Assembly: GCF_024171525.1 (NCBI RefSeq)
Contig: NZ_JALJZY010000005.1
Span: 1 to 64,000 of the forward strand
Reading direction: 5' to 3'
DNA length: 64,000 nt
Source of the DNA: Neisseriaceae bacterium HSC-16F19
GTDB lineage: Bacteria > Pseudomonadota > Gammaproteobacteria > Burkholderiales > Neisseriaceae
Of the stretch, positions 41,100 through 49,336 are shown piece by piece. The notes below the pieces were generated by a model. That model was given only the letters and a program-made list of their open reading frames with translations. It made no database searches and was not told where the DNA came from. Made by a program: the position numbers and the translations under genes. Each line of letters opens with the position of its first letter. Within the stretch, counting starts at the first letter, position 1.

Positions 41100-42479
41100 A
41101 TGAACACAACCTCACAATTTACCAGTAATTTTTGGAATATCTACATCGCCATCATCCTGATTGCGAGTATTATCGGCCTGTTGTGGCTGGGCTTTTCGCA
41201 AGACAAGGTCAAGGTGCCGGTGAAAGACAAAGACGGCGAAACCGAGACCATGGGTCACTCCTGGGACGGCATTGAGGAATACAACAACCCGCTGCCGCGC
41301 TGGTGGTTCTACCTCTACATCCTCACCATCGTGTTTTCCATCGGCTACCTGGTGGTTTACCCCGGTTTTGGCGATTACAAAGGCTATTTCGGCTGGACCA
41401 GTGCCGGACAGTATGAAGAAGAAATGGCCGCCGCCGAAAAAGAATACGGCGCGCTCTATGCCAAATACGGTGCCATGTCCATTGAAGAGCTGGCGCAAAA
41501 CGGCGATGCCATGCGCAGTGCCAAGAGTATGTTTGATACTTATTGTATCCAGTGTCACGGTTCCGATGCCGGCGGCTCGCGCGGCTTCCCCAGCCTAAAA
41601 GACCATGACTGGCTGTGGGGCGGCGATCCTGCCGACATTCACGAAACCATTGCCAACGGCCGCGTGGGTGTGATGGCGCCTTGGGGTCCGGCTCTGGGTC
41701 AGGAGCGTGTGAAAGACGTGGCCCACTATGTGATGTCGCTCTCCGGTCGTGAAAGCGCCGACCCCGAGCGTGTGAAACGCGGTGAGGCGCTGTTCCACGG
41801 CGGTCCGGCCAACTGCTTTACCTGCCACGGTGCCGACGGCAAAGGTATTAAAGGCTTGGGCCCGAACCTGACCGATGACATCTGGTTGTGGGGCGGTAGC
41901 GAAAAAGCCATTATCGACACCATTACCAACGGCCGTAACAACCAAATGCCGCCTTGGTCCAACTTCCTCGACAAAGACAAGCTGCACCTGATGACTGCCT
42001 ATGTATGGAGTTTGTCCAATAAAGACGGCGCTCCGGCTCCGGCTGCCGATACCGCGGCTTCATCCGCCCCGACTGCCTCTGCTCCGACCGCATCCGAACC
42101 TGCCGCTTCTGCACCCGCAGCCCCGGCTGCCGACCAAGCCGAAGTGGTATTGGAAAATCAGGACGGTAATCCGTTCGGCATCTTCTACTTTGCCACCGGC
42201 AAGAGCGATGTGGCGGCCAATGCCGATGCGGTGGTGGCCGAACTGATCAGCGCCGGCAAAGCGGGCAAAAAACTGGTGGTGAGCGGCTATACCGACAGCA
42301 CCGGCAATGCCCAAGCCAATGCCGAATTGTCCAAAAAACGCGCCGAAGCCGTGCGTGCCTTCCTGGTGGCGCAAGGTGTGAGCGAAGAGAATATCGAATT
42401 GCGCAAACCGGAAGACACCACCGCAGCCCAAGGCAACAGTGCCCAAGGCCGCCGTGTAGAGGTTAAGATTGAAGGTTAA
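41100..42479 (+). CDS. ccoP: cbb3-type oxidase subunit III (dihaem) fused to an OmpA-like domain
   Basis: 459 aa. N-terminal two membrane helices (about 11-31 and 69-89) typical of CcoP, then two cytochrome c domains with CIQCH at 149-153 and CFTCH at 239-243. An Ala/Pro/Ser linker (about 310-345) leads to a third, non-haem domain at about 348-458: IFYFATGKSDVAANADAVVA, VVSGYTDSTGNAQANAELSK, KRAEAVRAFLVAQGVSEENI and a terminal GRRVEVKIEG. That is the OmpA/Pal/MotB C-terminal fold, which in other proteins binds peptidoglycan. Start ATG 41100 follows ACGGAG. Some Neisseria have a third haem domain here; this protein has an OmpA-like one instead. Confidence 0.93.
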   Translation: MNTTSQFTSNFWNIYIAIILIASIIGLLWLGFSQDKVKVPVKDKDGETETMGHSWDGIEEYNNPLPRWWFYLYILTIVFSIGYLVVYPGFGDYKGYFGWTSAGQYEEEMAAAEKEYGALYAKYGAMSIEELAQNGDAMRSAKSMFDTYCIQCHGSDAGGSRGFPSLKDHDWLWGGDPADIHETIANGRVGVMAPWGPALGQERVKDVAHYVMSLSGRESADPERVKRGEALFHGGPANCFTCHGADGKGIKGLGPNLTDDIWLWGGSEKAIIDTITNGRNNQMPPWSNFLDKDKLHLMTAYVWSLSNKDGAPAPAADTAASSAPTASAPTASEPAASAPAAPAADQAEVVLENQDGNPFGIFYFATGKSDVAANADAVVAELISAGKAGKKLVVSGYTDSTGNAQANAELSKKRAEAVRAFLVAQGVSEENIELRKPEDTTAAQGNSAQGRRVEVKIEG

Positions 42480-42496
42480 GAGACAGTTTGCTATCA

Positions 42497-42525
42497 GCCG
42501 CCCCTTATCAGGGGCGGCTTTTTTA
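42497..42525 (+). terminator. Terminator of the ccoNOQP operon
   Basis: GCCGCCCC, TTATCA loop, GGGGCGGC, followed by seven T; 17 bases after the ccoP stop. Confidence 0.9.
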
Positions 42526-42668
42526 TTGCAGGATAATGTGGTTTTCAGGCAGCCTTGGGGATGGTGTGTTTTATGGGCAGATTCATTTTTGCCAAGCCGC
42601 CGCTTTATCTCTACAATAAGCCGCGTTAGGCAGCGGCAGGCTGCCGTGATTTTATCCGAGGAGACGCT

Positions 42669-44039
42669 ATGGCATACCAAACCCTGAATCCCTATACCGG
42701 CGAAGTGGTGAAAACCTTTACCCCGCACACCGACGCGGATGTGGAACAAGCCTTGGCCGCCGGACATGCGCTGTACAAGTCCGAATGGGCCGCCCCGGCC
42801 AATATGAAAGCGCGCCTGCAAAGCCTGGCCAAAGTGGCCGACATTATGGAAGCGCGCAAGGAAGAGCTGGCGCGTATTATCAGCATCGATATGGGCAAGC
42901 TTATCGGCCAGAGCCGCAATGAAATCGATTCCTGTGTCGGCATTGCCCGTTATTACGCCGAAAACGGCGAGCGCCTGTTGGCGCCGGTGCCGTATCCCGA
43001 TGTTTTGGGCGAGGCTTGGGTCGAGCATCACCCCATCGGTATTCTGCTGGCGGTGGAGCCGTGGAATTTTCCCTTGTACCAGCTTATCCGCGTGATTGCC
43101 CCGGCGGTGGCCATTGGCAACCCTATGGTGGTGAAACACGCCAGCAATGTGCCGCAATGTGCCCAAGCCATGGAAGACGTGATGCGTGAAGCCGGCCTGC
43201 CCGAGGGTGCTTATACCAATCTGTTTATCAATCCCGAGCAAGTGGCGGCCATTATTGCCGACGACCGGGTGCAGGGTGTGGCGCTGACCGGTTCCGAATA
43301 CGCCGGCAGCATTGTGGCCGGACAAGCCGGTGCCAAACTGAAAAAATCCACCATGGAATTGGGCGGCAACGACGTATTTGTGGTGCTGGACGACGCCGAT
43401 GTGACCCGTGCCGCCGCCACCGCCGTGGGTGCGCGCCTCTACAATGCCGGACAGGTGTGTACCGCCGCCAAGCGCTATATCGTGCAGGAAGGCGTGGCCG
43501 AAGAGTTTACCCGTCTGGTGGTGGAGCACTTCAATAATGTGGTCATGGGCGACCCGCTGGATGAAAACAGCACTCTGGCACCCTTGTCTTCACGCCGTGC
43601 CAAGGAAGATTTGCAACAGCAGCTGGACCGGGCCGTGGCCAACGGCGCCAAACTTTTGTGCGGCGGCGCTGCCGTACCGGAGAAGGGCGAGTTTTTCGCA
43701 CCGGTGCTGATTACCGATATCGAGCGCAGCAATCCGGCCTATTTTGAAGAGTTTTTCGGCCCGGTGGCGCAGCTGTATGTGGTCAAAGACGATGACGCCG
43801 CCGTGGCGCTGGCCAACGACTCCCATTACGGCTTGGGCGGCACCATTTTCTCCGGCGATGTCGAGCGCGCCAAACGCCTGGCCGCCCGCATTGAAACCGG
43901 CATGGTGTTTATCAACCAGGGCAGCGATTCCGTGGGCGAACTGCCCTTTGGCGGCGTAAAACGCTCCGGTTTCGGCCGCGAACTGGGCGATTTGGGCATT
44001 AAAGAGTTTGTGAACCAGAAACTGGTGGTGGTGGCTTAA
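42669..44039 (+). CDS. Succinate-semialdehyde dehydrogenase-type aldehyde dehydrogenase
   Basis: A 456-aa cytoplasmic NAD(P)-dependent aldehyde dehydrogenase. Key stretches: LLAVEPWNFPLYQLIRVIAP, the catalytic Glu in TMELGGNDVFVVL, catalytic Cys in NAGQVCTAAKRYIV, FFGPVAQLYVVKD and LPFGGVKRSGFGRELG. Length and the short N-terminus match the GabD/Sad group (succinate semialdehyde to succinate), which could complete putrescine/GABA breakdown with the PuuB-like enzyme, but related ALDHs have other substrates. GAGGAG lies before the ATG. Single gene with its own terminator. Confidence 0.88.
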   Translation: MAYQTLNPYTGEVVKTFTPHTDADVEQALAAGHALYKSEWAAPANMKARLQSLAKVADIMEARKEELARIISIDMGKLIGQSRNEIDSCVGIARYYAENGERLLAPVPYPDVLGEAWVEHHPIGILLAVEPWNFPLYQLIRVIAPAVAIGNPMVVKHASNVPQCAQAMEDVMREAGLPEGAYTNLFINPEQVAAIIADDRVQGVALTGSEYAGSIVAGQAGAKLKKSTMELGGNDVFVVLDDADVTRAAATAVGARLYNAGQVCTAAKRYIVQEGVAEEFTRLVVEHFNNVVMGDPLDENSTLAPLSSRRAKEDLQQQLDRAVANGAKLLCGGAAVPEKGEFFAPVLITDIERSNPAYFEEFFGPVAQLYVVKDDDAAVALANDSHYGLGGTIFSGDVERAKRLAARIETGMVFINQGSDSVGELPFGGVKRSGFGRELGDLGIKEFVNQKLVVVA

Positions 44040-44062
44040 GCAGCAGTGTCAAGGTTTGAATA

Positions 44063-44110
44063 CAACGGGCTAATAAATACTGTAATTTTCATTAGCCCGT
44101 TGCTTTTTTA
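44063..44110 (+). terminator. Terminator of the aldehyde dehydrogenase gene
   Basis: CAACGGGCTAAT and ATTAGCCCGTTG pair perfectly around a 16-base loop and are followed by CTTTTTTAT. Confidence 0.85.
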
Positions 44111-44153
44111 TCAGGTTGGTATGTTTATAAGTCAGTCGGCATCAGGGGGAACT

Positions 44154-44693
44154 TTATTTCAATAAATTATAAATGTCATTTCTGATTTCTTCCGGGGTCA
44201 CGCTGGGGGCGTAGCGGGCCACCACTTCGCCGTTGCGGTTGATGAGGAATTTGGTGAAATTCCATTTGATGTCGCTGCCTTCGCGCTTTTCACCCAAAGA
44301 AGCCAGGCGCAGCAGCAGGTCTTTGAACAGATGATTGCCCTGATCTTCCGGTTGTTGCGCTTTCAGGTAGCCATAGAGCGGGTGGGTATTGGGGCCGTTG
44401 ACGTCGATTTTGTCGAAAATGGTGAATTCGGTACCGAATTTGGTTTGGCAGATGTGCGCGATGTCGCTGCCGCTCTCCGGTGCTTGTTCGCGGAACTGGT
44501 TACAGGGGAAATCGAGGATTTCCAAGCCTTGGTCGCGCAAATCGGCATACAGTTGTTGCAGGGCGGTGTATTGCGGGGTCAGACCGCAGCGGGTGGCGGT
44601 GTTGACCACCAGCAGTACTTTGCCGCGGAAATCGGCCAGTGCTACATCACGGCCTTGGGCATCGGGCAGGGTGAAGTCGTAAATGCTGCTCAT
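44154..44693 (-). CDS. Glutathione peroxidase family protein
   Basis: A 179-aa thioredoxin-fold peroxidase. The peroxidatic Cys is in VVNTATRCGLTPQYTALQQL (Cys, not Sec), with the Gln/Trp partners in FPCNQFREQAPES and KWNFTKFLINRNGEV. Bacterial enzymes of this kind often use thioredoxin. No signal peptide, so cytoplasmic. Start ATG 44693 (MSSIYDFTLPD) follows AGGAC; an upstream in-frame extension is not supported. Confidence 0.93.
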   Translation of the reverse strand: MSSIYDFTLPDAQGRDVALADFRGKVLLVVNTATRCGLTPQYTALQQLYADLRDQGLEILDFPCNQFREQAPESGSDIAHICQTKFGTEFTIFDKIDVNGPNTHPLYGYLKAQQPEDQGNHLFKDLLLRLASLGEKREGSDIKWNFTKFLINRNGEVVARYAPSVTPEEIRNDIYNLLK

Positions 44694-44727
44694 GAGGTGT
44701 CCTTTAAAGGGGCGGCAGAAGAACAAC

Positions 44728-44760
44728 GCCGCTGTCCGTTTGCGGATACAGCGGCGTTAT
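44728..44760 (-). terminator. Hairpin between bamD and the peroxidase gene
   Basis: AACGCCGCTGTCCG and CGGATACAGCGGCGTT form a long stem just past the bamD stop; the following T-rich TTGTTCTTCT on the minus strand is a weak tail. It may reduce read-through into the peroxidase gene. Confidence 0.6.
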
Positions 44761-44765
44761 GCGGT

Positions 44766-45569
44766 TTATTTCCAATAACGCCACCACGGGGCGTCGTCGG
44801 GTTGCCACGGTTTTTGCAGATAGGGGCTGTTGGGGAAATTGTGCTCCAGCACGCGGCGGCTGTCGGCGCTCAGCTGGGGTTTGTCCAAGCGGGCGTAGGC
44901 TTCCATGCTCAGCGCCAGTGCCTCTTCCACAAAACGGGTGTTCTGATAAGAGCGGATGACGTTTTGCGCGCGGTTGGCGGCGGCCACATAGGCGCCGCGT
45001 TTCATATAGTAGCGGGCAATCGCCATTTCATTGCCGCCCAAGGCGTCCACCAGCTTGTTCATGCGCTCGGTGGCGTCGGTGACATAGCGGCTGTCGGGGT
45101 AACGCTGCACCAGTTCGGCAAAAGCGGCATAGGCTTCGCGGTTGGCTTTGGGATCGCGGTCGGACCAGTCTTGCGAGGCCAGGCGGTTGAGGAAGGATTT
45201 GTCTTCATTGAGCAGGGTTAATGCCTTCAGATAAAGGGCATAATCCATGCCTTCGTGATGCGGATACTGGCGCTGGAAGTTGTGCAGTAAGGCCAAGGCC
45301 TTTTCCGGTTCTTCGTCTTTGTAGAAAATATAAGCCGAATCCAGCAATGCCTGTTGCGTGTAGCGGCTGCCCGGATAGCGGGACTGCAGGATTTCATATA
45401 ATTTGAGTGCACGTTTATAATTGCTGCTGTGCAACTCCTCGTTTGCTTCGGCATACAGGCGCTCTACCGTCCAATCCTGGGTGATTTGCGCATCTTTGTC
45501 TGTGGTGCCGGTACTGGCGCACGCGGCCAGAGCCAAACTCACACCCGCCATCAAAAGATATTTTTTCAT
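44766..45569 (-). CDS. bamD: Outer membrane assembly lipoprotein BamD (ComL)
   Basis: A 267-aa essential component of the BAM complex on the periplasmic face of the outer membrane. Lipobox LALAAC (Cys about 17), then five TPR-like units, for example WTVERLYAEANEELHSSNYK, ALKLYEILQSRYPGSRYTQQ and MDYALYLKALTLLN. The family's late Trp-rich end (PWWRYWK) is present. The ATG overlaps the divergent rluD ATG by 2 bases, so its promoter must lie within rluD. Confidence 0.95.
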   Translation of the reverse strand: MKKYLLMAGVSLALAACASTGTTDKDAQITQDWTVERLYAEANEELHSSNYKRALKLYEILQSRYPGSRYTQQALLDSAYIFYKDEEPEKALALLHNFQRQYPHHEGMDYALYLKALTLLNEDKSFLNRLASQDWSDRDPKANREAYAAFAELVQRYPDSRYVTDATERMNKLVDALGGNEMAIARYYMKRGAYVAAANRAQNVIRSYQNTRFVEEALALSMEAYARLDKPQLSADSRRVLEHNFPNSPYLQKPWQPDDAPWWRYWK

Positions 45570-46689
45570 GAATCACACGTCCACTTCTTCCTTGGAAAAC
45601 GGTGCCGATTATAACGATGATTTGGCATTTGCGGCAGATATCGATACAGAAACTTACATCACACTGGCCGTGCCGCTGGATTTGGCCGGCCTGCGCCTCG
45701 ATGCCGCGCTGGCCAAACTGCTGCCGGATTATTCGCGCAGCCGCCTGAGCGGCTGGATTAAAGACGGTGCCGTGCAGGTGAACGGCGCCGTGGCCGCGCC
45801 CAAGCTGAAAATGGTCGGCGGCGAGCGCATTGAAGTGGCCGTGCCGGTGAGCGAGGAAGTGCAGGCGTTTACCGCCGAGGCCATGGATTTGGACGTGGTT
45901 TTTGAAGACGATACCGTGCTGGTGATCAACAAACCGGCCGGGTTGGTGGTACATCCGGCGGCGGGCAATTGGTCGGGCACGCTGCTCAACGGTCTGCTCT
46001 ATCATTGCCCGGCCTTGGCGCAAGTGCCGCGTGCGGGCATCGTGCACCGTCTCGATAAAGACACCAGCGGCCTGATGGTGGTGGCCAAAACCCTGGTGGC
46101 GCAAACCCGGCTGGTGCAGCAGTTGCAGGCGCGCACGGTAAAGCGCATTTACCGTGCCGTGGCCGACGGCATCGTACCCTTTGACGGTAAAATCGACACC
46201 CTTATCGGCCGCGACCCGCACAACCGCTTAAAAATGGCGGTGGTGAAATTCAACGGCAAACCGGCGGTCACCCATGTCAAGGTGCTGGAACGCTATCACA
46301 ACCATAGCTATATCGAATGTGCGCTGGAAACCGGCCGCACCCACCAGATTCGCGTGCACATGCGCGAGGCGCGCCATCCCTTGAGCGGCGATCCGGTGTA
46401 CGGCAATCCGCGCCACGCCTGTTCCGACGAAGTCAAAACCGCGGTCAAAGCCTTGTCGCGCCAGGCACTGCATGCCTTCCGCCTCAGTTTTGTCCATCCG
46501 GCCAGCGGCGAGACGGTGTCGTTTGAGGCGCCCTTACCGGCGGATATCTACCATTTGCTGTCGGTATTGCGTTTGGAAAGCGGCTTGGATTCGTCTTTGC
46601 GCCGTGAAACCGATGCGCCGCTATCGGATGACGATGACGGATGGGATGAAGACGATTATGATGTGGATGTGGTGTATGTGCGTGAATAA
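45568..46689 (+). CDS. rluD: 23S rRNA pseudouridine synthase RluD
   Basis: A 373-aa enzyme making pseudouridines in helix 69 of 23S rRNA. An S4 domain (LAGLRLDAALAKLLPDYSRS, then WIKDGAVQVNGAVAAPKLKM) is followed by the RsuA/RluD core with the catalytic Asp in GIVHRLDKDTSGLMVVAKT, then LETGRTHQIRVHM and HPLSGDPVYGN. It ends in an acidic tail (LSDDDDGWDEDDYDVDVVYV). Start ATG 45568 overlaps the bamD ATG on the other strand; no ribosome site is visible since the leader is bamD coding sequence. Confidence 0.95.
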   Translation: MNHTSTSSLENGADYNDDLAFAADIDTETYITLAVPLDLAGLRLDAALAKLLPDYSRSRLSGWIKDGAVQVNGAVAAPKLKMVGGERIEVAVPVSEEVQAFTAEAMDLDVVFEDDTVLVINKPAGLVVHPAAGNWSGTLLNGLLYHCPALAQVPRAGIVHRLDKDTSGLMVVAKTLVAQTRLVQQLQARTVKRIYRAVADGIVPFDGKIDTLIGRDPHNRLKMAVVKFNGKPAVTHVKVLERYHNHSYIECALETGRTHQIRVHMREARHPLSGDPVYGNPRHACSDEVKTAVKALSRQALHAFRLSFVHPASGETVSFEAPLPADIYHLLSVLRLESGLDSSLRRETDAPLSDDDDGWDEDDYDVDVVYVRE

Positions 46690-46968
46690 TCAGGGCAATA
46701 TCACCCCATTTCAGGCAGCCTGAACGCAATTGTTGTGTTTTGTATTGTTGCGTAAAGAAAACGTGATTGTGCTATTTATCTGATTTTTATTTTTAAAATA
46801 TTGCGAAAAATATTATTTTTTTAAAATTAAATTTCAAAATTTAGAAAAATTTAAGGATTTAAGCCTCAATTTGCGCGCGCATTTTTGTATCTGTTTTATT
46901 AAAATGCCGCACAGCAGCATGATTTTTTTCAGCGGCGCATCTATGATGCCGCCCAAGCCGCCGGCTTA
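46690..46968. other. AT-rich intergenic stretch
   Basis: Positions about 46750-46870 are strikingly AT-rich in a GC-rich genome, with many A and T runs, then a GC-rich part (ATGCCGCACAGCAGC) follows. It resembles promoter/UP-element or nucleoid-protein-binding DNA; no gene, tRNA or recognisable small RNA was seen. An uptake-sequence pair lies at 46708-46724. Confidence 0.5.
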
Positions 46969-47100
46969 TATAGTCATCTAACACAGAACGATACAGCGTT
47001 GGCTGCGCCTTGCCGTACTACTTGTACTGTCTGTCCCACGGGACTTCGCTGCGCTCGCGGCTTTTTTGCCGCCTTGTCTCGTTCTGTGTTATTCGACTAT
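46969..47100. repeat. Correia-like element 5 (132 bp)
   Basis: TATAGTCATCTAACACAGAACG at one end, the inverse CGTTCTGTGTTATTCGACTAT at the other. Mid-size form with CCCACGGGACTTCGCTGCGC. It is directly upstream of the TrpX-like gene. Confidence 0.85.
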
Positions 47101-47164
47101 CACTACCGGTACAACCGATGATGAGGCCGCTTCGGCGGCATGGAATCAACAAAGAGGAACCTCC

Positions 47165-48202
47165 ATGAAAATCCAAGCCCCTTACGCACTGAGCCTGGCC
47201 GCCACCCTGGTTTTGGCCGCCTGCTCCCCCGCCGAACAAAAACCGGCCGAAGCCCCGGCACCTGCGCCGGCTTCTGCCGCCAGTGAGCAGGCCGCACCGG
47301 CCGTCGGTGAAACCAAACGCATTGCCATTACCGCCATTGTCGAGCATCCGGCCCTGGATGCCGTGCGCAAAGGCGTGCTGGATGAGCTGGCCGCCCAAGG
47401 CTATAAAGAAGGCGAAAACCTGCAAGTGGATTTCCAAAGCGCGCAGGGCAATACCGCCACTGCCGGACAAATTGCCAAGAAATTCGCCGGTGACAATCCG
47501 GATGTAATCGTGGCCATCGCCACCCCCAGCGCCCAGTCCATGGTGGCAGCTACCAAAACCATTCCGGTGGTGTTCTCTGCCGTAACCGACCCGGTGGCCG
47601 CCAAGCTGGTGGGCAGCTGGGAGCCTTCGCAAACCAATGTGACCGGTGTGTCCGACGAATTGCCGCTGGGCCCGCAAATCGATTTGATGAAAAAACTCAT
47701 TCCCACGCTGAAATCCGTGGGTTACGTGTACAGCCCGGGCGAAGTGAACTCCACCACCGTACTGGAGCAGCTGAAAACCGAGCTGGGTAAAGACGGCATC
47801 GAAATCGTGGCCGTACCGGCGCAACGCACCACCGACGTGCCCACCGCCGCCCGCAGCCTGAAAGGCAAAGCCGATTTGATCTACACCTCTTTGGACAACA
47901 ACGTGGTGTCTGCTTACGAGTCCATGTACAAAGTGGCCGTAGAAAACAAACTGCCGCTGGTGGCTGCCGATACCGACTCCGTGAAACGCGGTGCCGTAGC
48001 GGCCCTGGGTGTGAACTACCACGATGTGGGCACCCAAACCGGCAAGATTGTGGCGCGCATCCTCAAGGGTGAAAAACCGGGCGACATCGCGCCGGAGCGC
48101 ATGGACAAACTGGATTTGTTCGTGAGCAAAAAACACGCGGCAGAACAAGGCTTGGAGCTGTCTGACGCACTGGTGCAGGAAGCCAAAGAAGTGCTGGAAT
48201 AA
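47165..48202 (+). CDS. TrpX-type ABC transporter substrate-binding lipoprotein
   Basis: A 345-aa ABC-sub-bind (DUF534) family protein. Signal peptide with lipobox VLAACS (Cys about 19), an Ala/Pro-rich linker, then RIAITAIVEHPALDAVRKGV, TATAGQIAKKFAGDNPDVIV, PVVFSAVTDPVAAKLVGSWE and KADLIYTSLDNNVVSAYESM. This family includes the streptococcal tryptophan-binding TrpX and is encoded with a permease and ATPase of the kind that follows; tryptophan or tyrosine is a guess. AGAGGA lies before the ATG. Confidence 0.88.
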   Translation: MKIQAPYALSLAATLVLAACSPAEQKPAEAPAPAPASAASEQAAPAVGETKRIAITAIVEHPALDAVRKGVLDELAAQGYKEGENLQVDFQSAQGNTATAGQIAKKFAGDNPDVIVAIATPSAQSMVAATKTIPVVFSAVTDPVAAKLVGSWEPSQTNVTGVSDELPLGPQIDLMKKLIPTLKSVGYVYSPGEVNSTTVLEQLKTELGKDGIEIVAVPAQRTTDVPTAARSLKGKADLIYTSLDNNVVSAYESMYKVAVENKLPLVAADTDSVKRGAVAALGVNYHDVGTQTGKIVARILKGEKPGDIAPERMDKLDLFVSKKHAAEQGLELSDALVQEAKEVLE

Positions 48203-48229
48203 AGCGCACCCGACCTGCCTCAATAAAAC

Positions 48230-48363
48230 GATAGTCGAACCAAATTAGAATGAGACAAGGCGGCAAAAAAGCCGCGAGCGCAGCGAAGTCCCGTGGGACA
48301 GACAGTACGGTAGTACGACAAGGCGAAGCCAACGCGGTATCATTCTGATTTGGGAAGACTATA
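48230..48363. repeat. Correia-like element 6 (134 bp, opposite orientation)
   Basis: ATAGTCGAACCAAATTAGAATG at the left and CATTCTGATTTGGGAAGACTATA at the right; the core reads in the opposite direction to elements 3 and 5 (GGACAGACAGTACGGTAGTA). It separates binding protein and permease of one transporter. Confidence 0.83.
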
Positions 48364-48436
48364 CACCGGCAGGGCTGCCTGAACGCTCTGACCGGTGTTT
48401 TTTTACACACACACAAAACCTAAGGACCACTGCTCA

Positions 48437-49336
48437 ATGAGTGCCATCGCTTTTTTCGGAGCCTTGGAAAGCGGTTTGATTTATGCCTTGGTCGCCCTGG
48501 GCGTATTGATGTCATTCCGCATCCTCGACTTCCCCGACCTCACTGCCGACGGCAGTTTCCCCTTGGGCGGCGCGGTATTTGCCGTGTGCGTCATCAACGG
48601 TGTAAATCCCTGGTTGTCTTGTGCCGCCGCCGTGGGCGCCGGTGCCATCGCCGGCATGCTCACCGCCTGGCTGTATGTATCGCTGCGCATCTTGCAGCTC
48701 TTGGCCAGTATTCTGGTGATGGTGGCACTGTATTCCGTCAATCTGCGCATTATGGGTGCGCCCAATCTGCCGCTCATCGGTGAAGAAACCGTGTTCACCC
48801 CCTTTGTGGCCGCCGACTACAGCAACCAGTTCTGGGTACAGCCCTTGGTGATTCTGGCCTTTGTGGTCTTGGCCAAGCTGTTGCTGGACTGGTTTTTCTC
48901 CACCGAAATCGGCCTGTCCATGCGCGCCACCGGCGCCAATGCCTGCATGGCCCGCGCCCAAGGTGTGGGCACCTCGCTCATCATCGTGCTGGGCATGGCC
49001 ATTTCCAACGGCCTGATTGCCTTGGGCGGCGCACTGTTTGTACAGACCCAGGGCGGTGCCGACGTGTCCATCGGTATCGGTACCATTGTGATTGGTCTGG
49101 CGGCGGTGATTATCGGTGAAACCCTGATTCCGGCCAAACGCATGATTTTCATCACCCTGGCGGTGATAGTGGGCGCGGTGCTCTACCGCTGGTTTATTGC
49201 CGTGGCCTTGGGCAGCGACACCCTGCGCAGCATCGGCTTCGGCCCGCAAGACTTGAATTTGGTAACCGCAGTGCTGGTGGTACTGGCCTTGCGCCTGCCG
49301 TATATCAAACGCTATTTCAAACGGAGGGCTGCCTGA
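48437..49336 (+). CDS. ABC transporter permease (TrpY-like)
   Basis: A 299-aa inner-membrane permease of the branched-chain-amino-acid-permease-like class, with about eight membrane segments: GALESGLIYALVALGVLMSF, ILDFPDLTADGSFPLGGAVF and VVIIGETLIPAKRMIFI-like sequence (VIIGETLIPAKRMIFITLAV). Its TGA overlaps the ATPase ATG. Pairs with the TrpX-like protein. Confidence 0.9.
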   Translation: MSAIAFFGALESGLIYALVALGVLMSFRILDFPDLTADGSFPLGGAVFAVCVINGVNPWLSCAAAVGAGAIAGMLTAWLYVSLRILQLLASILVMVALYSVNLRIMGAPNLPLIGEETVFTPFVAADYSNQFWVQPLVILAFVVLAKLLLDWFFSTEIGLSMRATGANACMARAQGVGTSLIIVLGMAISNGLIALGGALFVQTQGGADVSIGIGTIVIGLAAVIIGETLIPAKRMIFITLAVIVGAVLYRWFIAVALGSDTLRSIGFGPQDLNLVTAVLVVLALRLPYIKRYFKRRAA

